Of a DNA stretch of 6,116 nucleotides, positions 1-5,995 are shown piece by piece. The translations under genes and the position numbers were made by a program. The stretch is from the NCBI GenBank assembly GCA_019415335.1, contig DXKH01000061.1:1-6116 (forward strand). Reading direction: 5' to 3'. The notes beneath the pieces were generated by a model that did not search any database, was not told the DNA's origin, and saw nothing but the letters and a program-made list of their open reading frames with translations. Source of the stretch: Citrobacter sp. GTDB taxonomy: Bacteria; Pseudomonadota; Gammaproteobacteria; Enterobacterales; Enterobacteriaceae. The first letter of the stretch is position 1, and every line of letters begins with the position of its first letter.

Positions 1-300
1 GCCCGGTAGCGGCGACTGGCTGCCGGAAAAACCCAGGAACCGGGTTTGCAGTACATACTGTCCGTTCTGGCTACGGGAAAGCGCACTCAGGTCCGTACCC
101 GGAAAACCGATACTGGCGTCAGAGCTGAAACGCACGATCTCCCGGGCAGGCTCGGTACGCAGGGAAATGTCCTGGCCCGGCGCGCCATACCGACGGTACA
201 GCGCCTCCATCAGCACATAGAAATTGCAGTTGCGCACATCCGCCGGTAACGGCGGTTTTGTCGCTATATCAGGGCGTGCTGGCCCATTTTCTCCTGCCAT
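1..300 (-). CDS. tssG: T6SS baseplate subunit TssG, N-terminal part (runs off left edge)
   Basis: This is the first 100 codons of TssG, a cytoplasmic baseplate wedge subunit that binds TssF and TssE (family knowledge). The translation begins MAGENGPARPDIATK and then gives the family pattern. An NFYVLMEALYRRYG helix (about residues 26-39) corresponds to the usual 'FFQLVRLLER' segment. It is followed by IVRFSSDASIGFPGTDLSAL (about 55-74), the 'RF..sPsLaFP..ei' block, and then YVLQTRFLGFSGSQSPLPG (about 82-100), the 'nFlGLtGp.GpLP' block. The ATG at 300 is preceded by AGGAG at 309-313 with 8 bases of spacing. An in-frame TAA lies just upstream, so no earlier ATG is possible. The start lies inside the tssF 3' end, giving a 37-base overlap that suggests translational coupling. 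The rest of the protein (usually more than 300 residues) is outside the window. Confidence 0.93.
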   Translation of the reverse strand, partial: MAGENGPARPDIATKPPLPADVRNCNFYVLMEALYRRYGAPGQDISLRTEPAREIVRFSSDASIGFPGTDLSALSRSQNGQYVLQTRFLGFSGSQSPLPG

Positions 301-2105
301 TCCCAGGACTCCTGACTTTCCGTGTTAATGATTTTCAGACAGTGGTACGAATTGATGCTGGCGTAGAGGGCAAAGAAGTGCGAGAGCACGGTACCCAGAA
401 GATAAATTTCACCTTCGCAGATAAACGGATCGGGATGTATCCACAGCGTGGTCGCCAGCCCGCGAACCGGTACGCCTTTAAACAACCTGTCAACAGGTTT
501 GGTTTCGAGTTTTTCTATGGCATCCAGTTTCTGGCGTGACAGTCTGGCCCGCTGCGGATGGTGAGCGCCTGGCAGGTCGAAGGTCCGCAGGATCTGGATC
601 AGTGTCTCCCTGTCCAGCAGGGAGAGGTAGTTCAGGTTCATCGCGGAAATCAGCGACCAGTGCATGTCGCCGTCCGTGACTGGCCAGAGCGGCTGTGTCG
701 GGCGCGTGACATTACGAAATGAGGCCACTGCCGGATTTTTGTTGACGGCCACGCAGATATCACCGGTATGCAGCCGGGCAGGGATCATACGGTTGGTACA
801 GATTAATGACGTGGTGATCACGTCATCGTTAAACCGTGAGCTGCCCGGAATGCTACCGTCTGCATGGACAAAGGCGATACTATGTTCAAGCCCGTAGTGA
901 AACAGGGACGTTTTAGTCCGGTGATGCCAGTAGACGACTTCCCGCTGGCGGCTGTACTCCATCTGGTGCTGGAAACTTTCAAATTCGGGCCAGACACGCA
1001 CCTGGCTGCCGGGGCTGGAATCAGTCCCTGACACTTTGATTTTACTGGTGACTGTACTGACCTGAAAAATGTCATAGGCGTCCGGATGCTTATGGCTGGC
1101 GCGCAGCGGGTATTCCGCCATCCGCCCATCCGGCCTGACGGGTTCCGCATAATGCGTAAACAGGTTAATGGCTGGCGTACAGTGCAGACGCAGCGAATCT
1201 TGGCGCAGCTTGATGTCGGCAGGTAACGGGCGGTTAAAGTGCAGGCGCAGCGTAAACGCACTCACCGGGAAATCGTCTGGTAGCGGCGCAACATCGCGCA
1301 GATGGAAAAAGAAGAAGGCTTCGGGATAGCAGAAATACTCCTGAAGCACGCGGTAGCCGCTGTGGACATTTTTCGGCCACGGCAGCAGGGCATCCTGGTT
1401 GTCAAAACCCGCAGCATCCAGCCACAGATCCGGCAGCGGCAGGCTGTGCTCTCCGGCAATCAGTTCCGCATCCATCAGGCATTCGCAAAACCACAGATAA
1501 AGCTGGTGTCGGGTATAATCGTCTTCATTACCCAGCCAGAACGTGATTTTGTTCAGGTCAAGCATGGCGGGGGAGACATTGTTATCTGCGGTAAAACTGA
1601 TATCTATGATGCCTTCTTTCAGACTGCTGGCGTTGCGGGTATCGAGAATGCGCAGTGGTTGCAGCCAGATATCGCGCGCCAGCGTGAAATGGCAGGCTAC
1701 GGAAGAAACGATTTTATCATGATTGTCAGGCAGCACCTTCTGAGCAGTCAGGGAGGACTTTTCTGAGCGGCTTCTGATCAGTTCATTACGACAGACCTGA
1801 ACAGGGACTTTTAACTGATCGGTTTTGGGTTCATAGGCAATAACCGTCATGGCCGGAACCGGGCGTAAATAGTTTGCCCACAGCATACGGATTAGCCCAT
1901 GGGTGAACTCGGGGAATTCGTCCTCAAGTTTCTGGCGCAGGCTACCGGACATAAAGGCAAAGGCTTCCATCAGACGCTCCACGTCCGGATCACCCTCTTT
2001 CTCGGCCAGAAAATGGGCCAGATGCGGTTTTTCCTGCGCCAACAGTTTGCCAAGCTGGCGCAGATAATCCAGTTCTTCGCGGTAGTAACGTTCTTCAAAA
2101 GCCAC
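264..2105 (-). CDS. tssF: T6SS baseplate subunit TssF (VasA/ImpG family)
   Basis: This is a full-length TssF of 613 residues, normal for the family. TssF is the main wedge subunit of the T6SS baseplate and works in the cytoplasm with TssG, TssE and TssK. The N-terminus shows the family signature: YYREELDYLRQLGKLLAQ (about residues 7-24), GDPDVERLMEAFAFMSGSLR (38-57) and LWANYLRPVPAM (about 75-86). The C-terminus has NLNYLSLLD and the hallmark YLLGTVLSHFFALYASINSY (about 568-587). No ATG suits the start. I chose GTG at 2105 because GGAG at 2114-2117 sits 8 bases upstream. This gives MAFEERYYREEL and a gap of about 5 bases after tssE. GTG at 2114, which overlaps the tssE stop as GTGA, is the main alternative (616 residues), but it has a poor Shine-Dalgarno. 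TTG at 2123 is less likely. The gene is third from the end of the visible minus-strand operon's downstream side, ahead of tssG. Confidence 0.95.
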   Translation of the reverse strand: MAFEERYYREELDYLRQLGKLLAQEKPHLAHFLAEKEGDPDVERLMEAFAFMSGSLRQKLEDEFPEFTHGLIRMLWANYLRPVPAMTVIAYEPKTDQLKVPVQVCRNELIRSRSEKSSLTAQKVLPDNHDKIVSSVACHFTLARDIWLQPLRILDTRNASSLKEGIIDISFTADNNVSPAMLDLNKITFWLGNEDDYTRHQLYLWFCECLMDAELIAGEHSLPLPDLWLDAAGFDNQDALLPWPKNVHSGYRVLQEYFCYPEAFFFFHLRDVAPLPDDFPVSAFTLRLHFNRPLPADIKLRQDSLRLHCTPAINLFTHYAEPVRPDGRMAEYPLRASHKHPDAYDIFQVSTVTSKIKVSGTDSSPGSQVRVWPEFESFQHQMEYSRQREVVYWHHRTKTSLFHYGLEHSIAFVHADGSIPGSSRFNDDVITTSLICTNRMIPARLHTGDICVAVNKNPAVASFRNVTRPTQPLWPVTDGDMHWSLISAMNLNYLSLLDRETLIQILRTFDLPGAHHPQRARLSRQKLDAIEKLETKPVDRLFKGVPVRGLATTLWIHPDPFICEGEIYLLGTVLSHFFALYASINSYHCLKIINTESQESWEWQEKMGQHALI

Positions 2106-2110
2106 AGAGA

Positions 2111-2536
2111 TCACTCCACACAATAGCGTTGATGGTTGTCCAGCAAAATGTCAAATTCAAACACTCCCCTGATCTTGCTGACATCGATCGTAGCCACAAT
2201 ATGAAAACGCAGTTCCACAGGGGCGTATTCATCCGGTGCCGCAGCCGTAACAACAACATCGGTAATACGAGGTTCGTAATGTAAAATGCACTGGCTAATG
2301 GACTTACGGATTTCTCGTCTGAAATCGCTGGAGGCCAGCGATTCATCATTTAAATCAGTAATCCCCAGCTCCGGTGAGCCATAACAACTGCCGGAGCGGG
2401 TATTCAGGACCTGTCGCAGGTTACGTCTGATGGAACGTATCAGTGCTTCTTTTGGATTCTGATATGAAGGCGGATTTGCCGCCTCACGGATACGTTCAAA
2501 AAGACTGCCGGTTGGTCCTGAATCCCGTCTTTGCAT
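2111..2536 (-). CDS. tssE: T6SS baseplate subunit TssE (gp25-like)
   Basis: This 141-residue protein belongs to the TssE family, related to phage T4 gp25 and typical in length. TssE sits in the baseplate wedge and is thought to seed sheath polymerisation. Visible signatures are SLFERI (11-16), the region LNTRSGSCYGSPELGITDLND (about 44-64), and the conserved EPR core in LHYEPRITDVVV (86-97, EPR at 88-90). The strand-rich C-terminus contains VELRFHIVATI and FEFDILLD. The ATG at 2536 follows the tssC stop by 4 bases and has AAGGA at 2545-2549 with 8 bases of spacing, lying within the last tssC codons. This supports translational coupling to tssC. No key residue appears to be missing. Confidence 0.96.
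   Translation of the reverse strand: MQRRDSGPTGSLFERIREAANPPSYQNPKEALIRSIRRNLRQVLNTRSGSCYGSPELGITDLNDESLASSDFRREIRKSISQCILHYEPRITDVVVTAAAPDEYAPVELRFHIVATIDVSKIRGVFEFDILLDNHQRYCVE
2114..2117 (-). promoter_or_regulatory. Ribosome binding site deciding the tssF GTG start
   Basis: GGAG lies 8 bases before GTG at 2105 and overlaps the last codons of tssE. The other possible start, GTG at 2114, has only a weak purine match upstream. The site therefore favours the shorter, 613-residue TssF. The choice is an inference; N-terminal peptide data would settle it. Confidence 0.5.
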
Positions 2537-2540
2537 CGGA

Positions 2541-4025
2541 TTATTCCTTATCCAGTCGTCCGACCAGGCTCAGGTCGAAACTGGCACCCATGTATTTAAA
2601 ATGCGGTCTGACAGAAATCGCGACCTGGTACCAGCCCGGCTCACCATCCACATCCAGTACCTCGATCTTAGCCTGACGCAAAGGCCGGTGGCTGCGGACT
2701 TCGGCAGGCGGATTTTCCTGGTCAGCAACATACTGGCGAATCCAGGTGTTCAGCTCACGCTCCAGGTCACTACGTTCTTTCCATGAGCCAAGCTGTTCGC
2801 GCTGAATTACCTTGATGTAATGCGCTAACCTGCTGATAACAAACAAGTATGGCAGCTGGGTGCCGAGTTTATAGTTGGTCTCCGCAGCCTTGCCTTCGGG
2901 GGTTTTGGGGAATGTTTTGGGTTTCTGCACCGAGTTGGCCGAGAAAAAGCACGCATTATCAGACCCTTTACGCATGGTCAGTGTGATAAAGCCCTCTTCC
3001 GCCAGCTCATACTCTCTCCGGTCAGTGATCAACACTTCAGTCGGAATTTTTGCCTGCATTTGCCCCATGGATTCATACAGATGCACCGGGAGGTCTTTGA
3101 CTGCGCCGCCGCTGGAAGGGCCAATAATATTTGGGCACCAGCGATACTTAGCAAAACTTTCCGCCAGGTTGGCGGCCAGTAAAAACGAGGTATTCCCCCA
3201 CAGATAAGACTCATGACTCTGGCTGACATCTTCATGGTAACGGAAGGTTTTGACAGGGTTTTCATCCGGTGAGTAAGGGTGGCGCAGCAGGAACCGGGGG
3301 GCGGTCAGGCCCAGGTAACGGGAATCTTCCGATTCACGCAGGGCGCGCCAGCGGGAGTAGGCCGGGCCTTCAAAGATGGCACCCGGTTCTTTGATCCCCG
3401 GTAACTCTGTCCATGAATCCAGACCGAAAAATTCGGATGATACTGACGACAGGAACGGGCTGTGCGCCATCGCGCTGACCTGGCTGATATATTTCAGCAG
3501 CTTCATATCCGGCGTGGTGTTCTTAAAGGCAAAGTTGCCGATTACCGCCGCCACTGGCTCACCGCCAAATTGTCCGTAACCGCTTGAATATACATGCTTG
3601 TAATACGCAGACTGCGTGATTTCAGGTGCAAATTCGAAATCATCCAGCAGTTCTTCCTGAGTGACATTCAGGAAATGGACTTTGATGTTTTCCCGTGTAT
3701 CCGCGCGTTCAACCAGCAGCTTCAGCGAGCGCAGCAGGGATTCCAGTTCCTGAAACTCCGGGGCATGAATAATGGCATCCATCTGCCTGCTGGTTCGGGC
3801 ATCAATATCAGCAATCATGGCGTCAACGGCCAGGATATTGATAGGTTCAGCGCTACTGTCGCCCTGTAACATGGCGGCAATAAAGGCGCTCACGCCCTGG
3901 CGGGTGATATCGTAGCTTTCTGATTTAGGCTGGACGCGGGTTTGCGTCATGATTTCATCAAGCAGAGATGGGGGCGCGGCGGTTTGAGACGCGCTGACGG
4001 GAGCAATTTCTTCCTTTACTGACAT
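2541..4025 (-). CDS. tssC: T6SS contractile sheath large subunit TssC (VipB)
   Basis: TssC (494 residues, normal length) polymerises with TssB into the contractile sheath that wraps the Hcp tube and drives it out of the cell; ClpV later disassembles it. Recognisable segments are LLDEIMTQTR (21-30), the IIHAPEFQELESLLRSLKLL block (85-104), and VHFLNVTQEELLDDFE (116-131). They continue with GEPVAAVIGNFAF (155-167), RWRALRESEDSRYLGLTAPRFLLRHPY (about 225-251), YLWGNTSFLLA (274-284), and the C-terminal SVRPHFKYMGASFDLSLVGRLDKE (471-494). The ATG at 4023-4025 has AGAAGGA at 4034-4040, 8 bases upstream. It begins 22 bases after the tssB stop and ends 4 bases before tssE. The frame is intact throughout. 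Confidence 0.98.
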   Translation of the reverse strand: MSVKEEIAPVSASQTAAPPSLLDEIMTQTRVQPKSESYDITRQGVSAFIAAMLQGDSSAEPINILAVDAMIADIDARTSRQMDAIIHAPEFQELESLLRSLKLLVERADTRENIKVHFLNVTQEELLDDFEFAPEITQSAYYKHVYSSGYGQFGGEPVAAVIGNFAFKNTTPDMKLLKYISQVSAMAHSPFLSSVSSEFFGLDSWTELPGIKEPGAIFEGPAYSRWRALRESEDSRYLGLTAPRFLLRHPYSPDENPVKTFRYHEDVSQSHESYLWGNTSFLLAANLAESFAKYRWCPNIIGPSSGGAVKDLPVHLYESMGQMQAKIPTEVLITDRREYELAEEGFITLTMRKGSDNACFFSANSVQKPKTFPKTPEGKAAETNYKLGTQLPYLFVISRLAHYIKVIQREQLGSWKERSDLERELNTWIRQYVADQENPPAEVRSHRPLRQAKIEVLDVDGEPGWYQVAISVRPHFKYMGASFDLSLVGRLDKE

Positions 4026-4047
4026 ACTGAATATCCTTCTGTGAAAA

Positions 4048-4551
4048 TTATTTCTGAACGGCGATACCCAGTTCCTGGATCAGCTGCTCGCGGGTGTCTT
4101 CGTTTTCCAGTAGCGCCTGAAGTTGTGCGCGGAAGGCCGGAATATTGCCTAGTGGAGACTTAAGTGCGACCAGGGCTTCACGCAATTCGAGCAGACGTTT
4201 TATTTCTGGTACCTGGCTGGCAATATGGTCAGGAGAAAGGTCATCCATAGATTTGACTTTCAGGTTGACGTACATTTGCTCATTGGGAGCGTCACTGAGT
4301 TCAGCCGGAACAACAAACTCCCGTTCAATGTCAGCTTCTGAAATGACTGCGTTGAGGTTATAGCGGTTGATAGCAATGGCAGTTCGCTCATCCAACGGCG
4401 TGTTATCTGGTTTCCCTTTCAGATTGCCGGTGATCAATAAATTCAGCGGCAATTCGATATCAGCAGCCACCCCATCAACTTTTGGTGTATACCGAACGCT
4501 GATTCTTTCTTTCGGCGCGACACTGCCGCCATTGTTGTTCATTTTGCTCAT
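4048..4551 (-). CDS. tssB: T6SS contractile sheath small subunit TssB (VipA)
   Basis: TssB (167 residues) pairs with TssC to form the protomer of the contractile sheath. The family pattern is clear. RISVRYTPKVDGVAADIELPLNLLITGNL (about 16-44) is the N-terminal strand that interlocks neighbouring sheath units. PLDERTAIAI (52-61) follows, and then the long helix region QVPEIKRLLELREALVALKSPLGNIPAFRAQL (113-144). The frame is open upstream to 4602. However, MSKMNNNGGSVAPKE from ATG 4551 fits the family length and has GGGAA about 7 to 8 bases upstream, whereas the extra upstream residues look non-conserved. ATG at 4542 is a second possibility without a clear ribosome binding site. As the first gene of the minus-strand operon it faces the AT-rich divergent region. 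Confidence 0.96.
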   Translation of the reverse strand: MSKMNNNGGSVAPKERISVRYTPKVDGVAADIELPLNLLITGNLKGKPDNTPLDERTAIAINRYNLNAVISEADIEREFVVPAELSDAPNEQMYVNLKVKSMDDLSPDHIASQVPEIKRLLELREALVALKSPLGNIPAFRAQLQALLENEDTREQLIQELGIAVQK

Positions 4552-4683
4552 AAAAATGTTCCCGTTCAGGCCATGAGCACAGCATTTTCGTACTGCATAC
4601 AAATACCGACAATACCGTTTCAGTGGCAGTTAGATAATGTAACCTTCCTTCTGTTGTGATCGGTATTCTACTCATGAAATAAA

Positions 4684-4712
4684 ATATTAAAAGAACTATT
4701 TATATTTTTGAA
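4684..4712 (-). promoter_or_regulatory. Candidate sigma70 promoter for the tssBCEFG operon
   Basis: On the minus strand, TTCAAA (4707-4712) and TAATAT (4684-4689) are separated by 17 bases, each matching 4 of 6 consensus bases. Transcription would begin near 4677, giving a tssB leader of about 125 bases. AT-rich DNA yields such matches easily, so this is only a candidate. Confidence 0.25.
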
Positions 4713-4805
4713 AGAGATGTATCCTTCATTATTAATACATGAGAGTTAAATCAATTTGGTATTTATAGACTTGGTGAATATGATTTTACGGCTAATAAAG
4801 TTACA

Positions 4806-4818
4806 TAATGCATTGATT
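4806..4818 (-). promoter_or_regulatory. Candidate IHF binding site
   Basis: Read on the minus strand, AATCAATGCATTA matches the IHF consensus WATCAANNNNTTR at every defined position. It lies roughly midway between the two candidate promoters, where a bend could bring upstream factors to either side. In DNA this rich in A and T a chance match is quite possible. Confidence 0.3.
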
Positions 4819-4897
4819 TATATGTGTTTATTAAATTGATTAATAAGTTTTATGTATGGTTTTATAAATAAATTAATTAATTGCAAGAAATACATCA

Positions 4898-4924
4898 TAA
4901 GAAATTCCTTTAAGGAATATCTTA
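4898..4924. repeat. 27-base near-perfect palindrome, possible operator (RcsAB-like arms)
   Basis: The left arm TAAGAAATTCCTT (4898-4910), a central T (4911) and the right arm AAGGAATATCTTA (4912-4924) pair at 12 of 13 positions. The inner 15 bases are perfect. The symmetry is far stronger than the surrounding AT-rich sequence. Each arm, read 5' to 3' on its own strand, resembles the RcsAB box TAAGAATATTCCTA with one base missing. It is not followed by a T-run on the plus strand and is not near a gene end, so a terminator is unlikely. A dimeric regulator site is the best reading, but the regulator is unknown. Confidence 0.45.
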
Positions 4925-5011
4925 ATTGCGTGCCGGAACGATGGTGAAGTAAGTGTTGTAATAATTGATTTTTGAAGAAATTGTAGGTTTTTATGGGGGT
5001 AAGGATACGTT

Positions 5012-5068
5012 ATGGATAATTCTACTGTTGATGTTGATATATTTTTAGCTTATGTGGCCGTGTTCTGA
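5012..5068 (+). CDS. Possible 18-residue micro-ORF upstream of hcp
   Basis: The ORF MDNSTVDVDIFLAYVAVF begins at ATG 5012, with AAGGA at 5001-5005 and 6 bases of spacing, and ends at TGA 5066-5068. That stop lies just before the candidate hcp -35 box. The product is short, with a hydrophobic second half and no recognisable family. It may be a chance ORF; the well-placed ribosome binding site is the only argument for it. Confidence 0.15.
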   Translation: MDNSTVDVDIFLAYVAVF

Positions 5069-5070
5069 AA

Positions 5071-5100
5071 TTGACTAAAAATATATTTAAACACCATAAA
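5071..5100 (+). promoter_or_regulatory. Candidate sigma70 promoter for hcp
   Basis: TTGACT (5071-5076, 5 of 6 consensus bases) is followed after 18 bases by CATAAA (5095-5100, 4 of 6). Transcription would start near 5107, giving a leader of about 150 bases before the hcp ATG. The spacer is rich in A and T. I found no sigma54-type GG/GC pair in this region. Confidence 0.4.
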
Positions 5101-5153
5101 AGAGTTTTTCGGTAGGTGCTAATTACGTGTGCCTGTAACTCGAATAAAGAAAA

Positions 5154-5187
5154 GGGTGTGGTTCCTGATGTGAGCCGCATCACACTC
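5154..5187 (+). promoter_or_regulatory. hcp leader hairpin 1
   Basis: GGGTGTG (5154-5160) can pair with CACACTC (5181-5187) in 7 pairs, one of them a G-U wobble. The 20-base loop can form a small inner ATG/CAT stem. A competing inner pairing TGATG/CATCA (5166-5170 with 5178-5182) also exists. The hairpin is predicted by eye only. Confidence 0.3.
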
Positions 5188-5188
5188 T

Positions 5189-5214
5189 AACCTGTCGGGG
5201 ATTAACGACGGGTT
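5189..5214 (+). promoter_or_regulatory. hcp leader hairpin 2 with GGA-containing loop
   Basis: AACCTGTCG (5189-5197) pairs with CGACGGGTT (5206-5214) in 9 pairs with one G-U wobble, enclosing the loop GGGATTAA (5198-5205). No T-run follows, so it is not a simple terminator. A GGA in a hairpin loop is the preferred binding element of CsrA/RsmA. A second GGA lies in the hcp Shine-Dalgarno at 5246-5248. Confidence 0.45.
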
Positions 5215-5256
5215 GTTCGTAAAACAGCAGTTGATAATTTCACAAGGAGTTCATAA

Positions 5257-5775
5257 ATGCCAACCCCATGTTACATTTCAATTACAGGTCAGACCCAGGG
5301 GAACATCACTGCCGGTGCTTTCACCGCAGATTCTGTCGGCAATATCTACGTGCAGGGACACGAAGATGAAATGCTGGTGCAGGAGTTTCTGCATAACGTT
5401 ACTGTTCCAACTGATCCGCAGTCTGGTCAGCCTTCCGGGCAGCGTGCTCACAAACCGTTCATTTTCACCGTGGCGCTGAACAAAGCCGTTCCGCTGCTGT
5501 ACAACGCGCTGGCCTCCGGTGAAATGCTGCCGAAAGTGGAGCTGCACTGGTGGCGTACCTCTGTTGAAGGCAAGCAGGAGCACTACTTCACCACACGTCT
5601 TACTGACGCGACGATTGTGGACATGAACCTGCATATGCCGCACTGCCAGGACCCTGCACAGCGTGAGTTTACGCAATTGCTCGCAGTATCACTGGCCTAC
5701 CGTAAGGTTGAGTGGGAGCACATCAAATCCGGTACTTCTGGTGCCGATGACTGGCGTGCACCGCTGGAAGCATAA
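5257..5775 (+). CDS. hcp: T6SS tube protein Hcp (TssD)
   Basis: Hcp forms hexameric rings that stack into the tube propelled by the sheath; it also leaves the cell and carries or chaperones effectors. The 172-residue protein begins MPTPCYISITGQTQGNITAG and continues with FTADSVGNIYVQGHEDEMLVQEF. It has VPTDPQSGQPSGQRAHKPFIFTVALNKAVPLLYNALASGEMLPKVELHWWR in the middle and LAYRKVEWEHIKSGTSGADDWRAPLEA at the end, all typical of enteric Hcp. The length is normal, so there is no fused C-terminal toxin domain. No signal peptide is present, as expected. AAGGAG at 5244-5249 with 7 bases of spacing fixes the start. The gene diverges from tssB and is followed by its own strong terminator, fitting a protein needed in large amounts. 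Confidence 0.98.
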   Translation: MPTPCYISITGQTQGNITAGAFTADSVGNIYVQGHEDEMLVQEFLHNVTVPTDPQSGQPSGQRAHKPFIFTVALNKAVPLLYNALASGEMLPKVELHWWRTSVEGKQEHYFTTRLTDATIVDMNLHMPHCQDPAQREFTQLLAVSLAYRKVEWEHIKSGTSGADDWRAPLEA

Positions 5776-5784
5776 ATCTGAGTC

Positions 5785-5819
5785 AACAACATCCTGCCTC
5801 CGTGCAGGATGTTGTTTTT
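5785..5819 (+). terminator. Intrinsic terminator after hcp
   Basis: AACAACATCCTGC (5785-5797) pairs perfectly over 13 bases with GCAGGATGTTGTT (5804-5816) around the 6-base loop CTCCGT. The stem runs into five T residues (5815-5819). It begins 9 bases after the hcp stop and should end most hcp transcripts before vgrG. Confidence 0.93.
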
Positions 5820-5860
5820 GTACGTGTAAAAAATGAGTGTCAGTAAGGAGTTACGCTTTC

Positions 5861-5980
5861 ATGAGGGAGATGGTGGATGCCGGAAACCCGGGCGGTAGCG
5901 TACCTGAAAATGTAAAGATGAGTGTAACGCTGCACTGGCACCCTTTGCTGCATGGTGGGAATCATTTGGTCCGTGAATGA
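5861..5980 (+). CDS. Possible 39-residue small protein between hcp and vgrG
   Basis: The ORF MREMVDAGNPGGSVPENVKMSVTLHWHPLLHGGNHLVRE starts at ATG 5861 and stops at TGA 5980, 15 bases before the vgrG ATG. AAGGAG at 5845-5850 lies 10 bases upstream, slightly far. Base composition and codons (CTG, GGT, CGT) resemble the neighbouring genes rather than the AT-rich spacer. No signal peptide or membrane segment is visible, and I do not recognise a family. It could be a real small protein co-translated with vgrG, a leader ORF, or the worn remnant of a longer gene. Confidence 0.3.
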   Translation: MREMVDAGNPGGSVPENVKMSVTLHWHPLLHGGNHLVRE

Positions 5981-5995
5981 ATCAGGGAGGTCATT

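Larger units (their letters stand above)
4552..5256. other. Divergent regulatory region between tssB and hcp, AT-rich core
   Basis: These 705 bases contain no long ORF. By hand count, bases 4681-4920 are about 20 percent GC and 4921-5040 about 34 percent, against roughly half in the flanking genes. The region holds candidate promoters for both directions, an IHF consensus match, a large palindrome, an 18-codon micro-ORF and a structured hcp leader, each listed separately. Such AT-rich islands upstream of acquired secretion loci are commonly bound by H-NS (established knowledge); that it happens here is inference. No recognisable insertion sequence or tRNA is present. Confidence 0.8.

Noticed and set aside
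818..1261. 147-residue minus-strand open frame inside tssF
   Set aside because: It overlaps the intact tssF frame on the same strand; the translation is Arg, Cys and Ser rich and lacks any domain pattern, as expected of a shadow frame.
1302..1766. 154-residue plus-strand open frame opposite tssF
   Set aside because: It is antisense to conserved tssF sequence, with no recognisable family and no sign of a separate gene.
3296..3301. Six-G run inside tssC as a phase-variation tract
   Set aside because: Six bases is too short to be a notable slippage tract, and the tssC frame is intact with conserved residues on both sides.
4552..4602. Longer TssB start at ATG 4602 adding 17 residues
   Set aside because: The added residues (MYAVRKCCAHGLNGNIF) do not fit the TssB family, whereas ATG 4551 gives the usual length and has GGGAA upstream.
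4624..4640. Possible sigma54 promoter from TGGCAG
   Set aside because: The GG element has no GC at the required distance downstream; other GG candidates in the intergenic region fail in the same way.
4625..4645. Possible Fur box around GATAATG near tssB
   Set aside because: Only one half-site resembles the Fur consensus and there is no second inverted half, so the match is too weak to report as a site.
4871..4882. Self-complementary AATTAATTAATT
   Set aside because: Short AT-only symmetry is expected by chance in DNA of this composition.
5278..5676. 132-residue open frame antisense to hcp
   Set aside because: It lies wholly within the unmistakable hcp gene on the opposite strand, resembles no family I know, and is explained by hcp codon bias.
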